Assembly: GCA_016718825.1 (NCBI GenBank)
Contig: JADKCL010000026.1
Coordinates: 1-64,000 of the forward strand
Origin: Bacteroidota bacterium
Lineage (GTDB): Bacteria; Bacteroidota; Bacteroidia; J057; JADKCL01
Reading direction: 5' to 3'
Length of the DNA stretch: 64,000 bases
Under the pieces are notes generated by a model that was not told the DNA's origin, ran no database searches, and saw only the letters and a program-made list of their open reading frames with translations. Each line of letters opens with the position of its first letter. The first letter of the stretch is position 1. Positions 28,358 to 37,846 of this stretch are shown here, piece by piece. A program made the position numbers and the translations under genes.

Positions 28358-29586
28358 TGAATCTCGACCCTCAGAATGCATTGAATTTGGCCTTCAAGAA
28401 TTTGGATGGGTTTTCCATTCCAGACGTGGGTACTTTCAAGCGTGTGCGGGTTCCTGCCCAGATTGACCATCAAAAAAAGCGGATTTTACCGCCACAAGAG
28501 CGGTTTGTTTTGGAAGCGGGAGAGGAGTTGCGCACCGATTTCGAGGATTTTCTCTTCAGGTTTTACAACATCAAAATCAACGAAGCCGAGGAATTGGCTG
28601 TTGAGGTGGGCAACTACCTGCAAGACGCTTTGCGTTCGCACGGTCCTGTACGCGTTGATGGCGTGGGAACCCTACGAAAAGACCCTGCCGGTGAAATCGA
28701 ATTCGTTCCCGAGGATGGAGTATTGGGGCAGGCGGCTGATTTTTTTGGCCTGCAATCCGTGGAGTACACATTCACCGAAGGTGTCAAGGCGACGGTTGAA
28801 AAGAAAAAAGAGGCAGCCAAAGAAAGCGTGCTGGCAAATACCACCGTGGTAGAACCCGTCGCGGTGCGCCGCAAATTTCCGCTCGGGTGGGTGTTTTTCC
28901 TGCTGATTCTGATCATCGGTGGAGGGGCGGCTTGGAAATGGCAGGCCGAATTGAAAGTCAAACTCAGGGAATACGGATTAATCAAGCAAGCACCTGAAGT
29001 TGTTGTGCCCAACGATCCATCTGCGTCCGTCGACTTTCTGACCGCAGAGGAAAAAGAGGCTATGGCCAAAATCAAGGCTGACAGCATTGCGTATGCCCAA
29101 GCGATGGAAGACAGCACTGCGGCGCAAGCGGCCCACCGGCAGGATTCCTTGAAGGCACTTGCTGACGCAGCGAGTACCAATCCGAAGGTCGAACCCAAAG
29201 TCACGCCCAAGGTCGAACCCAAGGTCACGCCGAAGGTTGAGCCAAAAGTCGCACCCAAAGTCGAACCGAAGGTGACACCGAAAACAATTCCGGCCACCAA
29301 TGATGGCTCCATGGCGCTTAACGACGGCAAATACGGAGAGCGACCCGTCAATGGCCATTATTACCTGATTATCTCCTCCTTTGAAAACGGTGCAGAAGCC
29401 GCCGAAATCGCCAAAAGTATTTCTGGCGCGAAGGTGCTTGTGCCGTATTATCAAAAGGGTTTCTACAAAGTCGCCGTCTTTGAAGCCAACAGCAAAAGCC
29501 AAGTCATCTCCAAGATGGTCGGCTACAAGGATAAATACCCAAAAAGCTGGATATTCTGGCCCGGAATGCCAGTCACGGGGAATTGA
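28357..29586 (+). CDS. HU-CCDC81 and SPOR domain membrane protein
   Basis: 409 residues. N-terminal residues ~1-145 match the two tandem HU-CCDC81-like domains of Bacteroidota (LDGFSIPDVGTFKRVRVPAQI; LQDALRSHGPVRVDGVGTL, VDGVGTLRKDPAGEIEF). A single transmembrane helix (LGWVFFLLILIIGGGAAWKW, ~173-193) leads to a coiled region. A repeat linker (nt 29182-29283, alternating PKVEPKVT units) precedes a C-terminal SPOR domain (HYYLIISSFENGAEAAEIAKS, GFYKVAVFEANSKSQVISKM). SPOR binds denuded septal peptidoglycan. HU-CCDC81 has been proposed to bind DNA, so the protein could tie chromosome to cell wall at division. Only 12 bp separate its stop from the convergent MFS gene. Confidence 0.88.
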   Translation: MNLDPQNALNLAFKNLDGFSIPDVGTFKRVRVPAQIDHQKKRILPPQERFVLEAGEELRTDFEDFLFRFYNIKINEAEELAVEVGNYLQDALRSHGPVRVDGVGTLRKDPAGEIEFVPEDGVLGQAADFFGLQSVEYTFTEGVKATVEKKKEAAKESVLANTTVVEPVAVRRKFPLGWVFFLLILIIGGGAAWKWQAELKVKLREYGLIKQAPEVVVPNDPSASVDFLTAEEKEAMAKIKADSIAYAQAMEDSTAAQAAHRQDSLKALADAASTNPKVEPKVTPKVEPKVTPKVEPKVAPKVEPKVTPKTIPATNDGSMALNDGKYGERPVNGHYYLIISSFENGAEAAEIAKSISGAKVLVPYYQKGFYKVAVFEANSKSQVISKMVGYKDKYPKSWIFWPGMPVTGN

Positions 29587-29598
29587 TCCAACGAAAAT

Positions 29599-30927
29599 TT
29601 ATTCGGCAATCACGACCGGTACTTTTTCTGTATTCATCGCAGGTGCCGCAGCAATTTTTCGGGTAACCATTCGGTCTACTCCCCAAAACAAGATGATCGT
29701 TGCGACCAAGGAGGCCATGACCACGATCCCAAGCAACGGATAATTTTCCAAAGGACCTGATTTCGTTACCGCTAGGCCATTCTCCACAGATTGGATTTGC
29801 GGTTGAACGACAATCAATCCTGCAAAAAAGGCTGCAATTCCACCTGAAATCTGCTGAATCGACGAATTGACGCCCATGTAGGCGCCTCGATCTGCGGGAT
29901 CTGGAATGGCCGTGATCAATGCTGAAGCTGCAATCATCCTTGCAGTAAGCCCAGCAAAGAGGATCACGTTGATGAGGATCAACACCCAAAGTGGCGTGAT
30001 ACCAAGGTTCGTGTACCATCCAACCATCGCCATTGCAATGACGCATCCGCCTACAAAGACCTTGTATTTGCCGACTTTGTCAGCCAATCTTCCACTCAAC
30101 GGTCCAAAGAATATCGTAAACAAGCCCGTCACGAGGTACAGGATTGGGAGCTCTTCCTTCGTCAATCCCAGATTTTCAGTGCTGTACGCCGCACCCAATG
30201 GCATCAGCATATAGCCGCCAGTTGCAAGCAAGGCCGTCGCAGCAAAGCCTTTCAAATAATCGCTTTTGGTCAAGGTATGAAACAGGTGCAAAAACGGATT
30301 TTCCTTCGTTTTGAGTTTGAGGTGCGCATTGATAGGACGCATATAGATCAAAATCACCACGCCTGCCGGAATCGAAACGGCAACAATCAACCAAAATGGC
30401 GCGTGCCAGTCAAATGCATTCGCGAGGTACAGTCCGACTGGTAGACCTATGACTTGACTCACTGCGAATGCCATTTGCACAAAACCCATCACCCGTCCGC
30501 GTACCTCAAGTTTAAACAGGTCCGTAATGATTGCGAAAGCGATCGAACCGATCACGCCTCCGAAAACTCCAGTAAAAATGCGGGCCAACAACAGAAATTC
30601 ATACGTCGGTGAAAGCGCGCAGAGCGCTGTCCCGATCACGAATCCGGTATAAAAAAACATCAGAAGACGTTTGCGGTCAAACTTGTCAGCGAAACCAGCA
30701 GCGAGTAGTCCCGATGCGCCTGCGCTAAAGGCGTAGGCACTCACCACGAGACTAAACTGATCGGGCCCGATCTTCATTTCCTTGAGCAAAAATGCGCTCA
30801 ACGGCGAAAGCACCATGAAATCCAGGATCACGGTGAACTGTATGAATGTGATCACAGCAACGATGAACCATTCGTAGGTGGTGAACGTGGCTTTCTGTTT
30901 CTTGGGCATTTTTGAATTATTTTTCAC
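29599..30927 (-). CDS. MFS transporter, probable drug or metabolite exporter
   Basis: 442 residues, twelve predicted membrane helices. MFS signatures: FTVILDFMVLSPLSAFLL in helix 1, AAGFADKFDRKRLLMFFYTGF (motif A, G-x-x-x-D-K/R-x-x-R-R/K), the helix-4 region LLARIFTGVFGGVIGSI, and a second motif-A-like GRLADKVGKYKVFVGG. The DHA1-like layout and the upstream TetR gene (27-bp spacing, same strand) point to inducible efflux. The substrate is unknown. Confidence 0.9.
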   Translation of the reverse strand: MKNNSKMPKKQKATFTTYEWFIVAVITFIQFTVILDFMVLSPLSAFLLKEMKIGPDQFSLVVSAYAFSAGASGLLAAGFADKFDRKRLLMFFYTGFVIGTALCALSPTYEFLLLARIFTGVFGGVIGSIAFAIITDLFKLEVRGRVMGFVQMAFAVSQVIGLPVGLYLANAFDWHAPFWLIVAVSIPAGVVILIYMRPINAHLKLKTKENPFLHLFHTLTKSDYLKGFAATALLATGGYMLMPLGAAYSTENLGLTKEELPILYLVTGLFTIFFGPLSGRLADKVGKYKVFVGGCVIAMAMVGWYTNLGITPLWVLILINVILFAGLTARMIAASALITAIPDPADRGAYMGVNSSIQQISGGIAAFFAGLIVVQPQIQSVENGLAVTKSGPLENYPLLGIVVMASLVATIILFWGVDRMVTRKIAAAPAMNTEKVPVVIAE

Positions 30928-30954
30928 GCTATTTCGATCAAAAAGGGGCTGGAA

Positions 30955-31542
30955 TTAAGGTCTGAGTGCTTTGATTACCATTTCAAAGGTTTGTCGAATG
31001 ACATCATCCGACAGCTCAAAACAATCGCTGAGCATCGATTTTCCTTGATATTTACATCGTACCAACGAATAGAACGGAGCGTAGGCCATGGACCAATATA
31101 CCTCTGTCGGCATCGGACGTAACTCCTGATTTCGAACTGCGTTGACGATGAATTGTTGCATGTTTTCCTTGAAGACGGCAAATTTCATGTCTCCTCGGTT
31201 GATCAAAGGTGAGTGCCTGAATTGTTCGTAGAATGCGAACTGTACTGGAAACTCCAAAATGAAACGCAGCCGGTTCTGCCATTGCAACCAAAGGCCGTCT
31301 GACAGGCTCATTTCCGGCGAAAATCCTTCCAATGCTACCCCTGTAAAATTTTCCTGAACCTCTTGAAAGAGTTGATTCAGAAGGTCCTCCCGATTTTTCC
31401 AATAGATGTAGATCGTTGCAGGGGAGACACCGGCGGCTTTGGCCAGTTTTTGCATGGAGAGCCCGTCAAAGCCCTCGGCAACGATCATTTCCATCGCCTT
31501 AATTCGGAGGCAAGCCTCTTTGCTTTCGTCTCGCGTTCGCAT
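30955..31542 (-). CDS. TetR/AcrR-family regulator
   Basis: 195 residues. The N-terminal helix-turn-helix (AMEMIVAEGFDGLSMQKLAKAAGVSPATIYIYWKNRE) is canonical; the C-terminal ligand-binding half (LQWQNRLRFILEFPVQFAFYEQFRHSP) is typical of the family. It probably represses itself and the MFS gene and is released by the exported compound (inference). The promoter -7 element lies only 8 nt upstream of its ATG. Confidence 0.93.
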   Translation of the reverse strand: MRTRDESKEACLRIKAMEMIVAEGFDGLSMQKLAKAAGVSPATIYIYWKNREDLLNQLFQEVQENFTGVALEGFSPEMSLSDGLWLQWQNRLRFILEFPVQFAFYEQFRHSPLINRGDMKFAVFKENMQQFIVNAVRNQELRPMPTEVYWSMAYAPFYSLVRCKYQGKSMLSDCFELSDDVIRQTFEMVIKALRP

Positions 31543-31550
31543 TTCGACTG

Positions 31551-31585
31551 CAAATATAAATGAATGTTCGTTTAGTTATCGAAAT
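31551..31585 (-). promoter_or_regulatory. tetR-MFS promoter with probable operator
   Basis: On the minus strand a perfect -7 element TATATTTG occupies 31551-31558. The adjoining spacer (about 31560-31580) holds a partly symmetric AAACGAACATTC, a plausible TetR site since binding would block RNA polymerase. No clear TTTG lies at the expected -33 position. Transcription from here would begin within a few bases of the ATG at 31542. Confidence 0.55.
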
Positions 31586-31730
31586 TGCAATGAAAATAGT
31601 TGAATCTTGTGAGATCAGGATACAGCGTGAGAAAACCCTGTGGATAAAAACCCCATCCTCCTTTGAAATTTCGAGGATTCCTTCCTATCTTCATGTCGTC
31701 TAAAGCAGGTCGCATTCGGCTTTTGGGAAA

Positions 31731-31765
31731 TTTGGCCGTCTCGCCTCCGTTCATCCCTCTATTTG
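31731..31765 (+). promoter_or_regulatory. Possible promoter of the eCIS-core gene
   Basis: TTTG at 31731-31734, 23 bp, then TCTATTTG at 31758-31765, one mismatch from TAnnTTTG. It lies 43 bp before the ATG at 31809. Confidence 0.35.
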
Positions 31766-31808
31766 TCTTCGAAGGTGCCAACTTGTGCCTTCGCAATTGC
31801 CAATTTGA

Positions 31809-34800
31809 ATGCCCATGAAGTCTCCAGAATCACGGAATGATCACGATTCGAAGAAGAGCAATACCCTTCTTCCGCCAGACAGTGTCGTCCAGCCAAAGTC
31901 GATGACGCCACCGCCTTTTCAGCTGAAAACCAGCGTGTCTACCGGCGGAGAAAACGGCGAAACCGAAGAAATTCAAGAAACGGTACAAAAGGAAGGCAAG
32001 GAATCCTCAGGATTTGCCGATGCCGGTGCAGGAGATGCCGCAGGGAGTGGAGCGGGCTCCGGTGCCGGACTGCCGCCAAATCTCAAATCGGGCATCGAAA
32101 GCCTTTCCGGGATGAGCATGGACCATGTCAAGGTTCATTACAATTCCTCAAAACCCGCCCAACTCAACGCCCATGCCTATGCGCAGGGTAGCGATATCCA
32201 CATTGGCGCCGGACAGGAGCAACATTTGCCGCACGAAGCATGGCATGTTGTGCAACAAATGCAAGGCCGCGTCAAGCCCACCATGCAAATGAAAGGCGGT
32301 ACCCCCGTCAACGCCGATGTTGCCTTGGAATCTGAAGCGGATGTCATGGGTGCCAAAGCTGCGGCCATGGGCAGCGAGTCGGCAAGCGCGCCCACCGCAC
32401 AACGCAAAGTCAACGGCTTCGCAGCCGCACAACTCCGCGCCAATTACCCGAGCGGATCCGCCATGCAGCTCAAGGCTCAAGGCGAATCCGTGCAATTTGC
32501 AGGCGTTGACGTCGATATTCTCAAGGACGGTGCCAAAGACCTCGCCTTCAACTACATGGGCGAGTATTGGGAGGAATTGAAGAAGAACTTCAAACTCGAA
32601 GACTTCCTCGTCGTCCTCGTCAAAGACCTGCTCGACATCATCGGAATCGACCTTGTCAAGGGTGCCCTCAAGTCCTTGAGCGCAGGCGCAGCCAAGCTCG
32701 CAAGCGGCATCGGGCAGATCACCAAGGTGATTTCCTTGCTCGTCAAAGTCAAGGAGTGGATCGACCGCGTCCCCAAGCCCATCAAGGAGTTTCTGAAGTA
32801 TCTCCTCGGATTCTTCATGAAAAAGGTCTCCAAGTGGATCACCGACGAAGGCATGGAAGACGCCAAGATCAACACCGTGATCTTCGGCATGGCCAACGTC
32901 ATGGACATGTTCGGAAGTGCCATCGGTCAATTGGAAAACCTTGTCAACAAGCTGAATGGCTACATTTCGGCGGGAATCGACAAGGTGACCAGCCTTCCAG
33001 GTGTGCAGACAGGCATCAATGCCATCACACGTGCTTTCGACTTTGCAGGTCCCGAATTGGAAGCTGCAGGTGGCAAGCTCACGGGCGCTGTTACCGACCT
33101 TTGGACGGAAACCAAGAAGCTCAAACCACAGGATCCCAAAGAAAACAAAGCCACAGAACTCGACCTCAAATTCCTCTGGCTCAAAGTCAAAAGCCCCGAA
33201 GTCCAGAAGTGGACAGAAAAGGACAAAAAGACCGGCAAAGACAAGGAAATGGGCGGCATGGTCCTCGACAGTCAACTCGGCATCCGCTTGAGTGGCAATG
33301 ACTTCGAGGCAGATATCACCATCAAGATCAATTACAGTGGCGACTACCGGTTCAAGCTCCAAAGCGAAAGCAAATTGCTCGAAGGCGGTGTCGGCATCGA
33401 CGGACTCTTCAATCTTCAAGGTCTGACACTCAGTCAAATGGAGATGAGTTCCGAGGAAGGATTGGCATTGCTGATTGTCAAGCTGTCCCGCCTCGCATTT
33501 GGTCCGGACGTGTTGGTCGGCGAAAACCTTCGTTTCCAATACAAAAAGGCTAGCAATACCCCGTTTGAGATGGATGGCGGGGTGCAGTTGAATGCACTTG
33601 GCCGCAGCCTGAATGGCAATCTCCACCTCGGCTTCAAGGATGACGGCAAGCTCGGCAAGGGCAAGTTTTTCATGACCACGGGTGCCGAGCAATTCGATTT
33701 GATCAAGGATCACCTGAGTATCAAAAACATCAACGCCGCAGGCGATTGGGAAGATGGTAAGTTTAAGAGCCTGATGGTCAAGGGAGATCCCTTCATCGGA
33801 TTCGCAGGCGCAAGGGTTACAGGTGAGCAGGTTGGCTTGGAATACCACGATGGCAAAGGCTTCGAAGGCAAGGCGGATTCGTTGCTGATGGAAGTGGACA
33901 TCATGGGCGCCACCGTCGGCATCCTCGTCCGCAATGCGACTGTCGAGGAAAGCGGATTCTCTGCCGAAGATGTCACGCTCACCTACACCGGTGCCGCCGC
34001 CAAATTGGAGGCTGCCCAACAAGAAGGTGGCGAAAGCGGCCAAGAAGAAAAGGTCGGATTCGTCAAGGAATTTGCCCCCGCCTTCGAATTGAACTGGTTG
34101 ACCCAAGCTTTGGGCGTGGATCTCGTCGAAATGCGTATCTCTAATGCCCGCATCAACTGGGGTGACAAAAAGGAAGGCGCAACGGAGACAGCCGGTGGTC
34201 AAGAGGCCGAAAGTGCCAAGACGGAAGACACCAAAACCACCATGGCGCCCAAGGAGGAGGGCAAGGACGGAAAGGAAACCAACGTGTTTACCCTTCGCCG
34301 CCTGAAAGCCACATTGTTTGGCGTGACGGTCGATGGAAGTTACAAAGACGAAACAAAGACATTTGAAGGCACGATTTCTTCCAAACTGTTTGGCCAAGAC
34401 AGCGGACGCAAGCCGGCTACTTTTGGCGTGCAGATGAAGGAAGGCGGCAATTGGGAAGCGACCATCAAGTCACTCGCCTTGTTGCCTGAAAATAAGGCAT
34501 TTGGCGAAGCATTGAATGTCGGTCCGATCGTTCTGAACAAGATCACATTCGGTTCCGCAGACGGCATCAAGGAACTCGAATTGGCAGTCGATAAGTTCGG
34601 AATCGCAGGAGACATCCTCGCCGCTGAGGGCATTCTCCTGAATTACACCAAAGACGGCGGTGTTTTGGAAGCGAATGCAAATATCTACCTGAAAATGATG
34701 CAGGAGAATCCGCGCCTCAGCGGCAAACTCAACCTGCAATTCGGTCAGGACGGCAAATTGATCCAAGGATCAGCCATCAAAGAAGGGGGAGGAGAGGAGT

Positions 34801-37790
34801 TCAACTTCCTTGACAACCGCTTGATGCTCGGCAATCCCAGCTTCAATGCGCAATTCAGCAGCGAAAAAGGATTGTCCCACCTCAGTGCAGCGGGTAATCT
34901 TTCGCTGAAATTGCCATCCGCCAAGGTCACCGCTGAAAATGCCAGCTTCGAATTTGACAAAGCCGAGAAAATCTTCAAGGCCCATGTCGATACGATGACC
35001 GGCAAAGTCCTTTTGGGCGAAGAAACCTTGGTGATGGTGATCGTGCAAGGCGCCGAAATTGACAAAAAAGGCATTCGCGCAGAGAGCATTAAGCTCACAT
35101 TCAGCTACGGCGACGACGAGGCTCCGAAGGAAGACCTTCAAGCACTCGCCAAAGCGGGCGATTTGAGCAAGCTGCTCCCCGGCTTCAACACCGACATGAT
35201 CAAGAGCGTGGGCGGCATCGACACATTTGTCATGGACCTCACCACGACCAACGTCGCCTACAACTTCGGTGGTGACGACGAAGGTCAGGTCGAAAAAGCG
35301 GGCAAAGACGCCGAAAAGAAAAGCGAAACCAGCCTCGCGATCCGCAAGCTCAAGGCGCACGCCTTCGGCTTCGAGATCATGGGCAAATACAGCGAAGGCC
35401 TTTTTGAAGGCTCCTTCAACTCACCCGACTTCGGTGGCGGCGAATTTGACGTCAACACAGCCGATCCAGAAAAATGGGTCGCCCGTGCGCACGATGTCGA
35501 TTTGAAATTCGGAGGACGGAAGCTTTTCAACCTCTTTGGCATGGAGCGCGTGCAATTGCATGAGCTTCAATATGTCAGCGGTCAGGGCATCAACATCCTG
35601 AACCTGAGCGTTCACAAACTCGACTTCGGCAACGGTGTGTTCCTCACGGAGCGCATCGACGGCAAAATGACCGACAAAGGCCTCGAATTTGCAGGCAAAG
35701 GCGTTCAATTGGATGTCTTCGGCTACAAATTGGCCGGCGCATTCAAGGTCAGCGTGGACAAAACAGGCAAACCCACCGAAATCCGCGCGACGCTTGACGG
35801 TGCCACGGACATCGAGGCCATCAAAAACGTGCTCAAATTCACCGGTGTCGGCGGCAGCGTTGACTGGGTGAATGGTGCCTTGGAAAACATGGAACTCCAT
35901 GCGGGCATGGGCATGAACCTGCCTGCGGGCATCAGCCTGAACGTGCCACAAGCACAATTCGGCTATAAGAAGGAAGATGGCCTCTTTGCAGCTGTCGACG
36001 AAATGCGCCTCGGCATTCGCGTCTCCGAGGATGTGCAATTGCTCTTCCGCATGCTCAAAGGCAAGGTGGCCAAGGGCGAAGGCGGCGGCGTGAATTTCAC
36101 CGCTGAAAAGCTGGCAGCGACCTTCGCTTACGGCAAAGAGATCATTTCGCCAGAAAAAGACGTCAAGAAAGAGCAACTCCAAAGCCTGTTGCCCGGTCTC
36201 CCGACCAAGTGGCTCGAGTTTGCCGGCTTGCGCGTGCTGGTATTCACTGCAGCCGCCAACCAAGTGAAAATGGGTCCGAAGGGACTGGAAATCGCAGGTT
36301 GGGAAAAGGTCGTTGAAGCCATGGAAGGCGGATTCATGGGCTTGGATGTCGGCTACAACAGCGGCAATGCGGAAGTTGGTTTGGGCGAAGGCCTTGGCGG
36401 CATGGTCGAAGGCCAACTCGACAAGTACACCACGGGTGGCGAAGGCAGCAAGGATGGCCTCGACAAAAACGACGGCAAAGACAGCACAGGCGCCAAACCC
36501 AAAGGTCCAGGCGGCTGGGTGCGCGGTTCGTGGAACAAAGAGGTCGGCATTCCTGCGATCAGCATGGACATTCCGATCTTGCCCGGACTCGCCGTTGGCG
36601 GTGGCATTTCGGCGGGTGTCGGCGTTGGGGCAACCATCGGCGCTGGTTTGGAAAAATTGCCTGAAAAGGAAGACGGAAAGGAACGTTTTAAGGTCAGCGG
36701 TGACGCAGCCATCAAGGCATTCGGCGATTTGAAAGTCGAATTGCATGCCACTGTGGGCCACGAATTGATCATTGCCATCCAGGCAGGCTTGTATGCCAAG
36801 GCCGCGATTTCTGCCGCAGCCAAAGGCGTGGTCACGGGTGTGATTCTCTGGGACCGCGAGCAAAACAAGATGTCGTTGAGCAAGCGTCCGGAAGATAACC
36901 CGCAAGTGGATGTCGATTTGCGCGCTGCATTGAATGCAAGCGTCGGTGCCGAAGTGAAGCTGAAGGCATTCGTGTTCTTCGAGAAAAAGCTTTGGAGCTA
37001 CGAATTCAAGAAATGGGATCTCGGCGAATGGATGTTGCATGGCAAGCTCGCCGCAGGCGAGGACGGCAGCTACTCCTTCGTACGTGAAGCAAGCGGATTC
37101 GGCAAGGATGGCGGTATTCCGGGCACCAAACCGATGGTCGAGGCTAAGGTTGTTTCGCCAATCGATGTCCTCAAGAAAGGGGAGAAGCTCGAGGATCAAC
37201 GTGTGGTCTGGAGAATCTACCACGACATCATGGATCCAACGAGCGGCTACACGCCCGAGCAGCAGCAAATGATGGTGCAACAGCTCAACAACCTCACGGA
37301 AATCGATTTCAGCAAGGAATCCGGCGATCTCGGAACGATGATGTCAGAGATGCGTGGACGCACGGGCGGTCAAGATGATCCTTCAGGTCTCATGACCAAC
37401 AAGGAGTGGGAGGCCTACAGCACCACGGAAAGCACCTTCCTTTTCTGGACGAATAAGACCAAGCGGAAGTCTGTAACAGCTGTGGACATGAAACTCGCCG
37501 AATACAACAAGGCGACCACGACGACAGATAAGATTCGCGTGCTCCAAGGTAGCCTGAGCGACGAAGAAATCGCCAAAAAGTTGCCCAAGATTGACTTGGA
37601 CGATCCGACCGACAGCGACAAGCTTCGTCCGGTCTTTGAGCGTGCCGGATTGGTGCAAATCTGCGATACCTTCATTCTGAAAGAAAGCGGCAGCAGCCGC
37701 GTGGACATGGTCGCCAAACTTCGTAGCGATGCCGCAAGGGAGTTGGAGAAGCTGCTCCACGCTCCTGGAGATCGCCGCAGAATGGCATAA
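31809..37790 (+). CDS. Giant eCIS-core (DUF4157) protein with modular body
   Basis: 1993 residues from ATG 31809 (a second ATG is at 31815), with no signal peptide. Residues 1-75 are Pro/Glu/Gly-rich and disordered-looking. Residues ~90-190 form the DUF4157 / eCIS-core domain: LKSGIESLSGMSMDHVKVHY, AYAQGSDIHIGAGQEQHL and the metallopeptidase-like HEAWH at residues 142-146. A helical, partly hydrophobic region (~240-350, VIFGMANVMDMFGSAIG) follows. About residues 480-1500 are a beta-rich repetitive region with three related anchors near 760, 1122 and 1460 (LNWLTQALGVDLVEMRI; LLPGFNTDMIKSVGG; LLPGLPTKWLEFAGL). A Gly-rich stretch (~1595-1620, ISAGVGVGATIGAGLE) and a helical C-terminus end the chain. 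DUF4157 proteins are associated with extracellular contractile injection systems and toxins; no such structural genes are in the window. Function is unknown. Confidence 0.82.
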   Translation: MPMKSPESRNDHDSKKSNTLLPPDSVVQPKSMTPPPFQLKTSVSTGGENGETEEIQETVQKEGKESSGFADAGAGDAAGSGAGSGAGLPPNLKSGIESLSGMSMDHVKVHYNSSKPAQLNAHAYAQGSDIHIGAGQEQHLPHEAWHVVQQMQGRVKPTMQMKGGTPVNADVALESEADVMGAKAAAMGSESASAPTAQRKVNGFAAAQLRANYPSGSAMQLKAQGESVQFAGVDVDILKDGAKDLAFNYMGEYWEELKKNFKLEDFLVVLVKDLLDIIGIDLVKGALKSLSAGAAKLASGIGQITKVISLLVKVKEWIDRVPKPIKEFLKYLLGFFMKKVSKWITDEGMEDAKINTVIFGMANVMDMFGSAIGQLENLVNKLNGYISAGIDKVTSLPGVQTGINAITRAFDFAGPELEAAGGKLTGAVTDLWTETKKLKPQDPKENKATELDLKFLWLKVKSPEVQKWTEKDKKTGKDKEMGGMVLDSQLGIRLSGNDFEADITIKINYSGDYRFKLQSESKLLEGGVGIDGLFNLQGLTLSQMEMSSEEGLALLIVKLSRLAFGPDVLVGENLRFQYKKASNTPFEMDGGVQLNALGRSLNGNLHLGFKDDGKLGKGKFFMTTGAEQFDLIKDHLSIKNINAAGDWEDGKFKSLMVKGDPFIGFAGARVTGEQVGLEYHDGKGFEGKADSLLMEVDIMGATVGILVRNATVEESGFSAEDVTLTYTGAAAKLEAAQQEGGESGQEEKVGFVKEFAPAFELNWLTQALGVDLVEMRISNARINWGDKKEGATETAGGQEAESAKTEDTKTTMAPKEEGKDGKETNVFTLRRLKATLFGVTVDGSYKDETKTFEGTISSKLFGQDSGRKPATFGVQMKEGGNWEATIKSLALLPENKAFGEALNVGPIVLNKITFGSADGIKELELAVDKFGIAGDILAAEGILLNYTKDGGVLEANANIYLKMMQENPRLSGKLNLQFGQDGKLIQGSAIKEGGGEEFNFLDNRLMLGNPSFNAQFSSEKGLSHLSAAGNLSLKLPSAKVTAENASFEFDKAEKIFKAHVDTMTGKVLLGEETLVMVIVQGAEIDKKGIRAESIKLTFSYGDDEAPKEDLQALAKAGDLSKLLPGFNTDMIKSVGGIDTFVMDLTTTNVAYNFGGDDEGQVEKAGKDAEKKSETSLAIRKLKAHAFGFEIMGKYSEGLFEGSFNSPDFGGGEFDVNTADPEKWVARAHDVDLKFGGRKLFNLFGMERVQLHELQYVSGQGINILNLSVHKLDFGNGVFLTERIDGKMTDKGLEFAGKGVQLDVFGYKLAGAFKVSVDKTGKPTEIRATLDGATDIEAIKNVLKFTGVGGSVDWVNGALENMELHAGMGMNLPAGISLNVPQAQFGYKKEDGLFAAVDEMRLGIRVSEDVQLLFRMLKGKVAKGEGGGVNFTAEKLAATFAYGKEIISPEKDVKKEQLQSLLPGLPTKWLEFAGLRVLVFTAAANQVKMGPKGLEIAGWEKVVEAMEGGFMGLDVGYNSGNAEVGLGEGLGGMVEGQLDKYTTGGEGSKDGLDKNDGKDSTGAKPKGPGGWVRGSWNKEVGIPAISMDIPILPGLAVGGGISAGVGVGATIGAGLEKLPEKEDGKERFKVSGDAAIKAFGDLKVELHATVGHELIIAIQAGLYAKAAISAAAKGVVTGVILWDREQNKMSLSKRPEDNPQVDVDLRAALNASVGAEVKLKAFVFFEKKLWSYEFKKWDLGEWMLHGKLAAGEDGSYSFVREASGFGKDGGIPGTKPMVEAKVVSPIDVLKKGEKLEDQRVVWRIYHDIMDPTSGYTPEQQQMMVQQLNNLTEIDFSKESGDLGTMMSEMRGRTGGQDDPSGLMTNKEWEAYSTTESTFLFWTNKTKRKSVTAVDMKLAEYNKATTTTDKIRVLQGSLSDEEIAKKLPKIDLDDPTDSDKLRPVFERAGLVQICDTFILKESGSSRVDMVAKLRSDAARELEKLLHAPGDRRRMA

Positions 37791-37796
37791 GAGTAG

Positions 37797-37846
37797 GGCA
37801 AAAATAAAGTCCGCCAAGTGTGTCACTTGGCGGATTTTATTTGCCC
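37797..37846 (+). terminator. Strong, near-symmetric terminator
   Basis: Long stem built around TCCGCCAAGTG / CACTTGGCGGA with a TGT loop (37821-37823), extended outward by AAATAAA / TTTATTT and GGGC / GCCC. It starts 7 bp after the giant gene stop. A/T tracts on both sides would also allow termination from the other strand. Confidence 0.88.

Noticed and set aside
32148..34397. 749-aa minus-strand ORF inside the giant gene, and similar long antisense ORFs (35421-37280)
   Set aside because: Phe/His/Leu/Val-rich shadow translations caused by codon bias of the + strand gene; no domain.
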